Part shown: positions 15,247-23,650 of the stretch, piece after piece | Position numbering within the stretch: position 1 is the stretch's first letter | Layout of the letters: every line of letters begins with the position of its first letter | Source of the DNA: Faecousia sp. | GTDB lineage: Bacteria; Bacillota; Clostridia; Oscillospirales; Oscillospiraceae | Length of the DNA: 39,211 nt | Assembly (NCBI GenBank): GCA_029257715.1 | Contig: JARIAT010000006.1 | Coordinates: 1 to 39,211, forward strand | Direction of reading: 5' to 3' | Notes under the pieces: generated by a model | Database searches by the model: none | What the model was told of the DNA's origin: nothing | What the model saw: only the letters and a program-made list of their open reading frames with translations | Translations under genes and position numbers: made by a program

Positions 15247-16317
15247 ATGTTATATCAGACAAAAAATCCCCACGGAGGAGATATTTATTCGGAACCGATC
15301 ACACTGGATTTTTCGGCCAATACCAATCCTTTTGGAACCCCTGACGGTGTTTTGAATGCGATTCGGGAGTCGCTGCCGCAGATTCATCGGTATCCAGACC
15401 CTTACTGCCGCCGCCTTGTCAGGGACATTGCTGAGAAAGAATCCATTGCCCAAGAGATGATTCTCTGTGGAAATGGTGCGGCGGAATTGATATTTTCGTT
15501 CTGTGAAGGGAGCTCAGCCAAAAGAGGATTGGAGTTGGCACCTACCTTTTCGGAATATTCCAGAGGAATCGAACGATTGGGTGGAGAGATGATTCGATGG
15601 CCGCTTCGGAAGGAAACGGAATTTCTTCCGAATGAGGATATTCTGGAGGCAGTTCACCGGGAGAAACCGGATGTTGTTTTTCTCTGCAATCCCAATAATC
15701 CCACGGGACGGATGATTCCGCAGGAGCTGCTTATGGAGATTTTGGAGCTGACAGGAAACCTCGGCAGCAGGGTTTTTCTCGACGAATGTTTTCTGGATTT
15801 GACAGATCGGGGAATCAGCTTGGTGCAGAAACTGGAGCGGTATCCGCATCTTTGCATCTTAAAGGCATTCACAAAGAGCTACGGAATGGCAGGTGTTCGG
15901 CTGGGCTACTGCATGAGCAGTGATCAAAATCTGCTCAGAGCCATGGCGCAGACGGTTCAGCCGTGGAATGTTTCGGCTTTGGCTCAGGCGGCAGGCATCG
16001 CAGCGCTGCAAGAGAAGGAATTTTTAGAGAAAACCAAAGACCTGATTCGGATACAGCGCCCGCAGCTCAAAACGTATTTGGAGACGCTGGGATTTTATGT
16101 CTGTCCTTCAGAAGGAAATTATCTGCTTTTTCAGGGACCGGCAGGTTTGGCGGAGGAACTGAAACGAAAGCAGATTGCAATAAGGAACTGCGGCAACTAT
16201 CATGGTCTTGGGGAAGGCTGGTATCGGATTGCGGTGCGCTTACCGGAGGAAAATCAAATTTTAATGTGTGCGATCTCAGAAGCAATGGAGAGGAAAACCA
16301 TATGGCAAAGAACATAA
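15247..16317 (+). CDS. cobD: Threonine-phosphate decarboxylase (CobD-type class I aminotransferase fold)
   Basis: The 356-residue pyridoxal-phosphate enzyme has the fold of HisC/CobD. It shows CNPNNPTGR at residues 147-155, an Asp179 (VFLDE) for the PLP ring and Lys210 in [15 protein letters not shown] for the Schiff base. CobD makes aminopropanol phosphate from threonine phosphate for CbiB. Histidinol-phosphate aminotransferases look alike; the location between cbiB and cobQ decides for CobD. ATG 15247 has AGGAG 8 bases upstream, and a GTG directly before it (15244) is an alternative start. Confidence 0.9.
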   Translation: MLYQTKNPHGGDIYSEPITLDFSANTNPFGTPDGVLNAIRESLPQIHRYPDPYCRRLVRDIAEKESIAQEMILCGNGAAELIFSFCEGSSAKRGLELAPTFSEYSRGIERLGGEMIRWPLRKETEFLPNEDILEAVHREKPDVVFLCNPNNPTGRMIPQELLMEILELTGNLGSRVFLDECFLDLTDRGISLVQKLERYPHLCILKAFTKSYGMAGVRLGYCMSSDQNLLRAMAQTVQPWNVSALAQAAGIAALQEKEFLEKTKDLIRIQRPQLKTYLETLGFYVCPSEGNYLLFQGPAGLAEELKRKQIAIRNCGNYHGLGEGWYRIAVRLPEENQILMCAISEAMERKTIWQRT

Positions 16318-17765
16318 TGATTCAGGGAACCATGTCCAATGCCGGAAAAAGCATATTGTGTGCCGGCCTTTGCCGGATTTTTAAACAGGATGGTTACCGG
16401 GTGGCTCCGTTCAAGAGTCAGAATATGGCGCTCAACTCATTTATTACGGAGTCGGGAGGAGAAATGGGGCGAGCGCAGGTGGTTCAAGCGGAAGCGGCAG
16501 GCTTGAAGCCGGATGTCCGGATGAATCCGATTTTATTGAAGCCCACCACAGATGTGGGCAGTCAGGTTATTGTCAACGGTGTCGTGCAGGGGAATATGAA
16601 GGCATCAGAGTATTTTCACCGCAAGCCTGAGTATATCCCGAAGATTTTGGAAGCCTATCACGCACTTGCACAGGAAAATGACATCATTGTGATTGAAGGC
16701 GCAGGCTCTCCGGCGGAGATCAACCTCAAGCAGACAGACATTGTGAATATGGGCCTTGCGAAGCTTGTGGATGCGCCGGTTTTATTGGTGGGAGACATTG
16801 ATCGGGGCGGTGTATTTGCGCAGCTATATGGTACGGTGGCACTTTTGGAAGCGGATGAAAAAGCCCGAATCAAGGGAACCATCGTCAATAAATTCCGAGG
16901 GGATCGAGCAATTTTGGAGCCGGGACTGAAAACACTCGAGGAACTTTGCGGAGTTCCGGTGGCGGGGGTTATCCCGTATGTAGATGTGGATATTGATGAT
17001 GAGGACAGCCTGAGCGAGCGATTTGATCACAGGCAAGCCAGAAAGAGCATTGATATTGCGGTAATTCGACTGCCACGTATTTCCAATTTTACGGATTTTG
17101 CGCCTTTTGAGCGCTATGAAAATGTGTCACTTCGATATGTAGACCGTGTATCAGATCTGCATGAACCGGATTTGATCCTGATTCCCGGCACAAAAAGCAC
17201 GATTTCAGACCTTAAATGGCTTCGAGAGAGCGGTATGGAGGCATCTATCGAGAAAGCTTCTGCCGCAGGATCTCTGATTTTCGGGATCTGTGGCGGATAT
17301 CAGATGCTGGGCAGGAGAATTTCTGACCCCAATCAGGTGGAAGCAGCCGCAAGTCAGGAAATTGCAGGTCTTGATTTTCTGGATATGGAAACCGTGTTTG
17401 GTGGAGAGAAGGTGCAGCGGCAGATTCGCGGGCAGTTTGAAAATGTCTCTGGGGTTCTCTCCGTTTTAAATGGAAAATCCTTTGAGGGATACGAGATTCA
17501 TATGGGACGAAGTGGAGAGAATCTGCCCAGTGTCTGCTGTCGGGAAAATATCTATGGGAGCTATATTCATGGGATATTTGATGCACCCGGTGTGGCAGAT
17601 GCGGTTGTACAGGCACTTTGCAACCGAAAGGGAATCAATTTTTCTTCGATCAATACCTTTGATATCCACGAATACAAAGAGCAGCAGTATGATCGTCTGG
17701 CGGATGCAGTGAGGGCAGGACTTGATATGGATTTTGTCTATCGGATTTTAAATCGGGAAGAATAG
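16302..17765 (+). CDS. cobQ: Cobyric acid synthase (glutamine-hydrolysing)
   Basis: The 487-residue cytoplasmic enzyme amidates adenosylcobyrinic acid a,c-diamide at four side chains. The N-terminal synthetase domain has the P-loop GTMSNAGKS at residues 9-17 and NMALNSFIT. The glutaminase domain has the nucleophile in [11 protein letters not shown] and the His in GSYIHGIFD. The size is that of CobQ/CbiP. ATG 16302 overlaps cobD by 16 bases; an open frame continues upstream into cobD, but the protein match starts here. It is the last gene of the operon. Confidence 0.96.
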   Translation: MAKNIMIQGTMSNAGKSILCAGLCRIFKQDGYRVAPFKSQNMALNSFITESGGEMGRAQVVQAEAAGLKPDVRMNPILLKPTTDVGSQVIVNGVVQGNMKASEYFHRKPEYIPKILEAYHALAQENDIIVIEGAGSPAEINLKQTDIVNMGLAKLVDAPVLLVGDIDRGGVFAQLYGTVALLEADEKARIKGTIVNKFRGDRAILEPGLKTLEELCGVPVAGVIPYVDVDIDDEDSLSERFDHRQARKSIDIAVIRLPRISNFTDFAPFERYENVSLRYVDRVSDLHEPDLILIPGTKSTISDLKWLRESGMEASIEKASAAGSLIFGICGGYQMLGRRISDPNQVEAAASQEIAGLDFLDMETVFGGEKVQRQIRGQFENVSGVLSVLNGKSFEGYEIHMGRSGENLPSVCCRENIYGSYIHGIFDAPGVADAVVQALCNRKGINFSSINTFDIHEYKEQQYDRLADAVRAGLDMDFVYRILNREE

Positions 17766-17766
17766 C

Positions 17767-17803
17767 AAACAGCGCTCTGTCAAAAAACAGAGCGCTGTTT
17801 TGT
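17767..17803 (+). terminator. Terminator of the cbiB-cobD-cobQ operon
   Basis: Stem AAACAGCGCTCTGT/ACAGAGCGCTGTTT with a loop of A residues, followed by T residues, begins directly after the cobQ stop. Confidence 0.9.
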
Positions 17804-17812
17804 TGAAAGTGA

Positions 17813-17841
17813 TTGACAATTGTACGATATCGGACTATAAT
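17813..17841 (+). promoter_or_regulatory. Consensus promoter of marR-MATE with palindromic operator candidate
   Basis: Perfect TTGACA (17813-17818), 17-bp spacer and perfect TATAAT (17836-17841). The spacer and first half of the -10 hold an imperfect palindrome at 17819-17838 in which 8 of 10 pairs match around the core CGATATCG. A MarR protein bound there would block the polymerase, so autoregulation is likely. Confidence 0.85.
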
Positions 17842-17872
17842 TACCAAACCCTATGAGGACAGGAGCGGTTCT

Positions 17873-18328
17873 ATGAGTCAAAATCAAATGGAACAGCTGC
17901 GTCAATTCAGCTATCTCATTGGAGAGATTGATGCAGTTTACCACGAAATCTATCTGCGGCAGGGAATATCGGATTCGGTAGGAAAAATTCTCTACACCAT
18001 CTGTTGTAATGGAGGCCGTCAGCCGCTTAATGAGATCTGTCGGACAATGGGACTGAGTAAACAGACGGCAAACTCTGCTATACGCAAATTGGAGGCAGAG
18101 GGCAGCGTTTATCTGGAGTCCATCGATGGAAAATCTAAAATGGTCTGTCTGACACCGCATGGAATACATCTGGCAGAGGAAACGGTGCTTCCGGTGATTG
18201 AAATGGAGAAGCGGATATATCGTTCCTGGACACAGGAAGAGCGGCAGGGCTATATGGATCTAACGGAAAAATTTTTGAGGGATTTGCTGGAAAAAAGCCG
18301 GGAAATCACAGAAAGGGGATCATTATGA
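17873..18328 (+). CDS. MarR-family transcriptional regulator
   Basis: The 151-residue protein has a helical N-terminus, a winged helix-turn-helix over residues 45-105 (NEICRTMGLSKQTANSAIRKLE is the recognition part) and a C-terminal dimerisation helix pair. AGGAG lies 7 bases before ATG 17873. Its stop overlaps the MATE start by 4 bases (ATGA), so it is coupled to an efflux pump and most likely represses the operon until a ligand binds. The ligand is unknown. Confidence 0.9.
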   Translation: MSQNQMEQLRQFSYLIGEIDAVYHEIYLRQGISDSVGKILYTICCNGGRQPLNEICRTMGLSKQTANSAIRKLEAEGSVYLESIDGKSKMVCLTPHGIHLAEETVLPVIEMEKRIYRSWTQEERQGYMDLTEKFLRDLLEKSREITERGSL

Positions 18329-19650
18329 TTCAGTTATCGGATCATTTTACTTATGGGAAGCTGATGCGATACACCTTCCCATCAATTGTGATGATTATTA
18401 TTACATCGATTTACGGCATGGTAGATGGATTGTTTGTGTCGAATTTTGTGGGGAAAACTGCTTTTGCGGCGGTAAATTTTATTTTACCGTATGTGATGAT
18501 TCTCGGGTGTACGGGATTCATGTTTGGCAGCGGTGCAGGCGCTCTGATCTCAAAAACCATGGGAGAAGGCAGGCATGAGAAAGCCAACGAGATATTTTCG
18601 CTGGTAATTTATTCTTCCTTTGGAATCAGTTTTCTGCTGTTTGCGGTTGGAAATCTTCTGCTTCGGCCTGTGGCGGTGGCACTTGGCGCAGAAGGTCGGC
18701 TGCTGGAGGACTGCCTGCTCTATGGGAGAGTTTATCTGCTGGGAGTTCCGGCGAGCTTGCTCCAGTATGAGTTCCAGTATCTGTTCTCCACGGCAGGAAA
18801 ACCAAAGCTGGGACTTTACGTTACATTGGCGGCGGGGATCTGCAACATGGTTCTGGATGGAGTATTTGTGGGGATGCTCTCCGGAGGCTTGGTAGGAGCA
18901 GCCGCAGCTACGGTACTGAGCCAGTGCGTCGGCGGTTTCCTTCCGGTACTGTATTTTTTCCGAAAAAACAACAGCCTGTTACAGCTGAAAAAAGCAAGCT
19001 TTGACGGCAAGGTTTTGGTAAAAACCTGCACCAATGGCATTTCCGAGCTTCTGAACAATATCTCGTGGGCATTGATAGGAATGCTTTATAATGTACAGCT
19101 TCTGCGCTATGCCGGAGAGGATGGTGTGGCAGCATATGGCGTCGTCATGTATGTGTGCATGATCTTTTTCGGTGTTTTTGTCGGCTACACCGTGGGGATT
19201 TCCCCGATTGTTGGATATCAGTACGGGGCGCAAAATCATCAGGAGCTGCACAGCCTGCTGAAAAAGACACTGGTGATTCTCGGAGGCTTTTCCCTGGCGA
19301 TGTTCCTTTGCTCCAGTGTGCTGGCGGAGCCGTTTTCAAGGATTTTTGTGGGTTACGACCCGGTTCTGCTGGCAATGACGGTCCGGGGCTTTAAAATCTA
19401 CGCATTTTCCTATCTTTTTGCGGGATATGCAACACTAGGCTCCTCGTTCTTTACGGCGCTGAACGACGGGGTTGTATCTGGAATTCTCTCGGTTCTTCGG
19501 GCATTTTTCTTCCAGTCCATTGCGGTTATTTGTATGCCGATGCTCTGGGGCTTGGACGGAATCTGGGCAGCAACGATTGCGGCGGAGGGTCTTGCCTGCA
19601 TAGCGGTGTTTGGCTTTTTGCTGGCAAAACGAAAAAAGTATCACTACTAA
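18325..19650 (+). CDS. MATE-family efflux transporter
   Basis: The 441-residue membrane protein has about twelve helices in two six-helix halves. Family-typical segments are the first helix SIVMIIITSIYGMVDGLFVSNFVG and GFMFGSGAGALISKTMGEG after helix 2, repeated in kind near residue 280 (VGYTVGISPIVGYQYGAQN). It would expel drugs or metabolites with Na+ or H+ exchange. The upstream coupled MarR regulator supports inducible export. Confidence 0.93.
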   Translation: MIQLSDHFTYGKLMRYTFPSIVMIIITSIYGMVDGLFVSNFVGKTAFAAVNFILPYVMILGCTGFMFGSGAGALISKTMGEGRHEKANEIFSLVIYSSFGISFLLFAVGNLLLRPVAVALGAEGRLLEDCLLYGRVYLLGVPASLLQYEFQYLFSTAGKPKLGLYVTLAAGICNMVLDGVFVGMLSGGLVGAAAATVLSQCVGGFLPVLYFFRKNNSLLQLKKASFDGKVLVKTCTNGISELLNNISWALIGMLYNVQLLRYAGEDGVAAYGVVMYVCMIFFGVFVGYTVGISPIVGYQYGAQNHQELHSLLKKTLVILGGFSLAMFLCSSVLAEPFSRIFVGYDPVLLAMTVRGFKIYAFSYLFAGYATLGSSFFTALNDGVVSGILSVLRAFFFQSIAVICMPMLWGLDGIWAATIAAEGLACIAVFGFLLAKRKKYHY

Positions 19651-19655
19651 ACCAA

Positions 19656-19691
19656 AAACGCGGAGAAAAGCAGCTGCTTTTCTCCGCGTTT
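19656..19691. terminator. Bidirectional terminator between MATE and patatin genes
   Basis: A perfect 36-bp palindrome with 18-bp arms (left arm starts AAACGCGGAGAAAAG) is centred between 19673 and 19674. A-runs and T-runs at its ends serve both strands. It spans the 3' ends of two converging genes. Confidence 0.9.
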
Positions 19692-20547
19692 ATGCTTGCT
19701 CCGGTGCTTTTGCAAGAAACATGGCGATTTTGATTCCGTCGTCATAGCCTTTGCGATAAAAGGTGCGCAAAGCATCCGGATCCCGAGTCAGGGTGGTTAC
19801 ACCGCAGGTATCATCAGGGGCAATAATCAGAGCCTTGCCCTGGCGTACATATTCCTGCGCAAGCGCAACTCCACGATTGTATTTTTCTGCCCGCAGACAG
19901 AGCTGCTCGGCGGCATTCGGATAGCGATGGTGGATGATCCGAGCCAGCTTTTCGTCTTGATCCGATACGCGGATTGTAGATTCAGGCTTGGTCAGCAGAA
20001 CGATGACCTTGTCACATCCAAGCTCAAAGGCTTTTTGAACCGGGACAGGGTCGCCCAAGGCCCCATCAAAATACAGCTTTTCACCAACCGCATAGGGGTG
20101 ACAGACAAGGGGAATTGCGCTGGAAGCTTTCATTACATTATAGTTATCCTGAAAAATATCCTGTTTGCTGAAATAGCGGGTTTCTCCGGTTTGGGCATCG
20201 GTTGCGACTGCATAAAATTCCATTGGATTTTCTTTGACAGCCTGATAATCCAGCGGGTATTCTCCATCAGAGTTACTCAGTGTGCTGCAAGCATAATCGA
20301 GATCAATAAACGTCTTTTTCCGGAGGAAATTGGAGGCACCGGCATACTCTTTGCGAAGCCCGTATTCCGTATAAAACCGATAATTTCGTCGGGGTTGATT
20401 GGCGGCGTAGGAAATCAGATTCATGCTCCCGGCAGAAACGCCGATCCCGAGATCAAAATGGATTCCTCTGTCCATACAGTAATCCAGCACACCAGCGGCG
20501 TAAATTCCGCGATAGCCTCCGCCGACATCTACAATTCCGATTTTCAT
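19690..20547 (-). CDS. Patatin-like phospholipase
   Basis: The 285-residue soluble protein has the patatin elements in order: a glycine-rich oxyanion loop DVGGGYRGIY near residue 7, the nucleophile elbow GVSAGS near residue 40, and the catalytic Asp in DGALGDP near residue 165. It is expected to hydrolyse acyl esters of lipids; it lacks a signal peptide. It resembles the bacterial DUF6363-type patatins of about 280-290 residues. The start at 20547 fits the conserved N-terminus; the in-frame ATG at 20607 would add 20 unneeded residues. Confidence 0.88.
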   Translation of the reverse strand: MKIGIVDVGGGYRGIYAAGVLDYCMDRGIHFDLGIGVSAGSMNLISYAANQPRRNYRFYTEYGLRKEYAGASNFLRKKTFIDLDYACSTLSNSDGEYPLDYQAVKENPMEFYAVATDAQTGETRYFSKQDIFQDNYNVMKASSAIPLVCHPYAVGEKLYFDGALGDPVPVQKAFELGCDKVIVLLTKPESTIRVSDQDEKLARIIHHRYPNAAEQLCLRAEKYNRGVALAQEYVRQGKALIIAPDDTCGVTTLTRDPDALRTFYRKGYDDGIKIAMFLAKAPEQA

Positions 20548-20654
20548 GTATTTGAGACTCCTCTCTGCAAGCTGCTTCTTCATACAAAATATATCCAAAT
20601 CTAGCATACCTGAATTAACCCCTTCTTACAATAGACAAAAGAAAAATTTTGCCT

Positions 20655-20686
20655 AAAAATCCCCCTCCGGAATCAGAGGGGGATTT
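20655..20686 (-). terminator. Terminator of the CoA-disulfide reductase fusion gene
   Basis: On the minus strand, stem AAATCCCCCTC/GAGGGGGATTT is followed by TTAGG with a T-run at the arm end. It lies 9 bases after the stop. Confidence 0.88.
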
Positions 20687-20694
20687 GCGCGAGA

Positions 20695-23262
20695 TTAGCA
20701 GGTTGCACCACCCTTGACGGTTTTGCTGAGAATGGCATTGCGGTCAATTTGCTGATTCAGAAGCTTATCTTCGACGTAGTCAAAGCCAAGGCGGGTGACG
20801 GTGTCGGCAAAACGCTCACCGGTAATACCCTCGTCCCGGAACAGCAGAATTGCACGTTCTACCAGATCCAGTACCTCCTCCTCAGAGGTGAAAATCCGGC
20901 TCAGCGGACGGCCGTGGGCGATTTTCTTTCCCCATCTGCCGCCGAGGAACACGCGGTAGCCGTTCGTATATTCGGGAATAGCTCCGAAAGGACACTTTCC
21001 GTCGCAGCGACCGCAGTTGTTGCAGTCCTCCCCGAGCGTCAGTTTGCCGTTTTCCAGATGCGCAGACTTCACAGGGCAGGTCTTTTCAACCTGACAGACT
21101 TTACAGCCGCGGCACTTATCCGGATTAAGGATGGGGACACGCTGACCGACAATGCCCAAATCGTTCAGATCCGGCTTGACACAGTTATTGGGGCATCCGC
21201 CGACAGCGATTTTGAACTTATGAGGAAGCGTAACATTATGATACCCCAGATAGAATCGCTCGTGGATCTTGTCACTCAAGCCAAAGGTGTCGATGAGACC
21301 GTACTGGCAGGTGGTTCCCTTACAGGAGACAACAGGACGAACCAGAGAGCCGGTACCGCCGGTAATCAGATTATGGGCATTCACGAATTCCATCAGCGGC
21401 TCTAAATTCTGATAACGGACACCCTGAATCTCGATGGTCAGGCGTGTGGTCATTGTGATTTCTCCGTTTCCGAACCGTTCAGCTGCCTCTGCGATGGTGC
21501 GCTGCTCATCAAGTGTAATTTTTCCGTTGCGGGTGATGATGCGGACGTTGAATACATCGGGATAACGCTTATCCTGAAGACAGCCAAGACCCTTGACCCG
21601 TTTGATTTCAGCAGCACTGAGCGTTCCGGAAAATTCAACTCGGACCGTATTAAAGGTGGTTCCGCCTTCGAGCACACGGGTGTTGGTATAGCCGAAGTGC
21701 TTCAGGCGATTCTGGAGGAAGTATCCTCGTTTTCCCCGATTGCAGACCAGAAGAAGCTTTTCATCCTGTGGGATGCCCGGAATCGGACCGTTCACTTTTC
21801 CGAGATCAACCCAAGGAGCACCTGGGATACCGGCTTCGGGCTGTACATCAATTATCTTGTATCCCTTTGCGGCACCTGCGGCATACTCTGCGGGGGTAAC
21901 AGTCTCCAGATTGCCCTGCCGCTTGTTTTCAAGGATATAGCATGCTTGAACAAAGGGGTGAATGGCGGTGGAGAAGGGAGGCGCATAGCTCAGATCCATG
22001 GTATCGAAGTCAGAAATTCTAAGTCCGGCAGAAATACCGACAACTGCAATGTCCGTCATCTTATCCACGGCACCTGCACCAATCACCTGAACGCCCAGAA
22101 GCTTTCCGGTGGATCGTTCCGCAATGAGTTTGGTGACAAAAAAATCAGAATCAGGATAGTAGTGAGCCTTGTCGTCCGTGATACAGATCACGCTGACGGG
22201 ATCGAATCCGGCGGAGACAGCCTGCTGCTCACTCAAACCGGTACGACCTGCATTCAGGCGTCTGCCTAGCTTTACGACACCTGTGCCGAGGCATCCTGCA
22301 TAGGCAGAGGGATGACCGGTCAGAGTCTTGGCAAGGGCACGGCCGGTAATATTAGCAGTGGAGCCCATTGCAGACCACTGCGAAGCTCCAGTAATATAAT
22401 TCTTTACCAGAGCGCAGTCTCCGGCGGCATAGATGTCAGAAACAGAGGTCTGCTGGAACTCATCAACTATAATGGCGCCTTTTTCCATCTCAATGCCGGT
22501 GTGTTCGAGAAATGCGGTGGAAGGGCGGATTCCGATGGAGAGAATAACAACCTCAGCAGGAATAGAGCCTGCATTCGTGTCGAGGACTTGGGCTTTTCCG
22601 TCGCCGTGGATGCCGCAGACGGCGGTTCCCAGCTGAAGCTTCAGACCATCCTTACGAAGCTGCTTGGCAGCGTAGGATGCCATCTCAGGGTCAAGAATAT
22701 TAGGGAGAATCTGCCCCATCATATCAACAACGGTCACGTCAAGGCCCTGAAGCATAAGATTTTCGGCCATTTCCATTCCGATAAAGCCTGCTCCAACCAC
22801 GGCAGCTTTCTTACAGCCGTTCGTTTTGATGTAATCACGGATTGCGACAGCATCATCAGGGGTACGGACAGTAAATACACCGGGCAGCTCCACACCCTCA
22901 ATGGGAGGAACGATAGGAGAAGCGCCGGTGGCAATCACGAGCTTGTCATAAGAAACTGTCTGTTCACCGGCATCGGAAACGCTGCGAAGTTGGACTGTCT
23001 TTGCAGCAGGATCGACGCGGATAGCTTCCTGACCGGGAAAGACAGCAGCACCGGTCAAACCTGCAAATTTCTCCGGAGTGTTGACAACAAGCTCTTCTCT
23101 TGTTTCAATTTCGCCGCCGACATAATAAGGAAGACCACAGCCGGCAAAGGAAATATCCGCACCCTTGGAATAAATTTCTACAAGAGCATCCGGATTTTCC
23201 CGCTTGAGTTTTGCGGCAGCTTTTGTTCCTGCTGCCACAGCACCAATGATTACAACTTTCAT
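20695..23262 (-). CDS. Fusion of CoA-disulfide reductase-like oxidoreductase, rhodanese, siroheme sulfite reductase-like module and 2x[4Fe-4S] ferredoxin
   Basis: The 855-residue protein has four modules. Residues 1-440 form an FAD/NAD(P)H oxidoreductase: FAD site from residue 4, redox Cys42 in SFAGCGLPYY as in CoA-disulfide reductases, second nucleotide site VVGAGFIGMEMAE, and DLSYAPPFST in the dimer domain. Residues 455-540 are a rhodanese with CNRGKR at Cys507. From about 550 there is a sulfite/nitrite reductase-like module with siroheme/[4Fe-4S] ligands CKGTTC (647, 652) and GGCPNNC (690, 694). Within it lies a ferredoxin insert with cysteines 717, 720, 723, 729 and 747, 750, 753, 757. 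It may move electrons from NAD(P)H to a sulfur substrate in the cytoplasm. ATG 23262 has AAGGAG upstream. Confidence 0.9.
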   Translation of the reverse strand: MKVVIIGAVAAGTKAAAKLKRENPDALVEIYSKGADISFAGCGLPYYVGGEIETREELVVNTPEKFAGLTGAAVFPGQEAIRVDPAAKTVQLRSVSDAGEQTVSYDKLVIATGASPIVPPIEGVELPGVFTVRTPDDAVAIRDYIKTNGCKKAAVVGAGFIGMEMAENLMLQGLDVTVVDMMGQILPNILDPEMASYAAKQLRKDGLKLQLGTAVCGIHGDGKAQVLDTNAGSIPAEVVILSIGIRPSTAFLEHTGIEMEKGAIIVDEFQQTSVSDIYAAGDCALVKNYITGASQWSAMGSTANITGRALAKTLTGHPSAYAGCLGTGVVKLGRRLNAGRTGLSEQQAVSAGFDPVSVICITDDKAHYYPDSDFFVTKLIAERSTGKLLGVQVIGAGAVDKMTDIAVVGISAGLRISDFDTMDLSYAPPFSTAIHPFVQACYILENKRQGNLETVTPAEYAAGAAKGYKIIDVQPEAGIPGAPWVDLGKVNGPIPGIPQDEKLLLVCNRGKRGYFLQNRLKHFGYTNTRVLEGGTTFNTVRVEFSGTLSAAEIKRVKGLGCLQDKRYPDVFNVRIITRNGKITLDEQRTIAEAAERFGNGEITMTTRLTIEIQGVRYQNLEPLMEFVNAHNLITGGTGSLVRPVVSCKGTTCQYGLIDTFGLSDKIHERFYLGYHNVTLPHKFKIAVGGCPNNCVKPDLNDLGIVGQRVPILNPDKCRGCKVCQVEKTCPVKSAHLENGKLTLGEDCNNCGRCDGKCPFGAIPEYTNGYRVFLGGRWGKKIAHGRPLSRIFTSEEEVLDLVERAILLFRDEGITGERFADTVTRLGFDYVEDKLLNQQIDRNAILSKTVKGGATC

Positions 23263-23308
23263 CTCTTTCTCCTTCAATCCAGTATTTTGTCAATTATATA
23301 TCATATCA

Positions 23309-23337
23309 ATTATATAGAAGAATTTTAATAAAATCAA
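23309..23337 (-). promoter_or_regulatory. Likely promoter of the CoA-disulfide reductase fusion gene
   Basis: On the minus strand TTGATT (23337-23332), 17-bp spacer and TATAAT (23314-23309). The -10 lies in a copy of TATATAATTGA that is repeated exactly 16 bp downstream, giving two TATAAT boxes. The surrounding 23280-23380 is very AT-rich. The rest of the gap to 23613 holds no gene I can support. Confidence 0.65.
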
Positions 23338-23613
23338 ATTATTATAAATTATTATTAAATAAGAAACAATTATTAAAGCGAGCGGAACATGAGAAACAGC
23401 TGCCTGAAAACAGATCAGCGGTTTTTCTCAGAACTTTGACAATATCCCTCAATCAGCATAGACGCTGCTTTTGTAAAATACAGTTTTTCAACGATATTCT
23501 GTGGAAGAAGAACGAGCGGAAAAACTCATGCTGATTTTTGTACCTTTCCTGCATTAAGGGGAGAATCAAACATCCTGTTTTGGGAAGAGCAGCATTTCGG
23601 GAGTCTAAAGGCA

Positions 23614-23646
23614 CAAAAAAGAAAGCCCGGGCAAAAACCGGGCTTT
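23614..23646 (-). terminator. Terminator of mgtE
   Basis: On the minus strand AAAGCCCGG/CCGGGCTTT with a short T-rich loop is followed by CTTTTTTG. It starts 5 bases after the mgtE stop. Confidence 0.9.
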
Positions 23647-23650
23647 TCAA

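Noticed and set aside
15963-16301. Extension of cobQ upstream into cobD
   Set aside because: The extra residues are cobD read in another frame; the family match and ribosome-binding site put the start at 16302.
19656-19691. Recombination or attachment site because of the perfect 36-bp palindrome
   Set aside because: Position between the 3' ends of converging genes with A/T-runs at both ends is fully explained by a bidirectional terminator.
22312-23328. Open plus-strand frame of 338 codons opposite the redox fusion gene
   Set aside because: Antisense to strongly conserved FAD-binding sequence; no ribosome-binding site.
23453-23650. Minus-strand 65-codon frame after mgtE
   Set aside because: It starts inside the mgtE terminator, lacks a ribosome-binding site and has no recognisable content.
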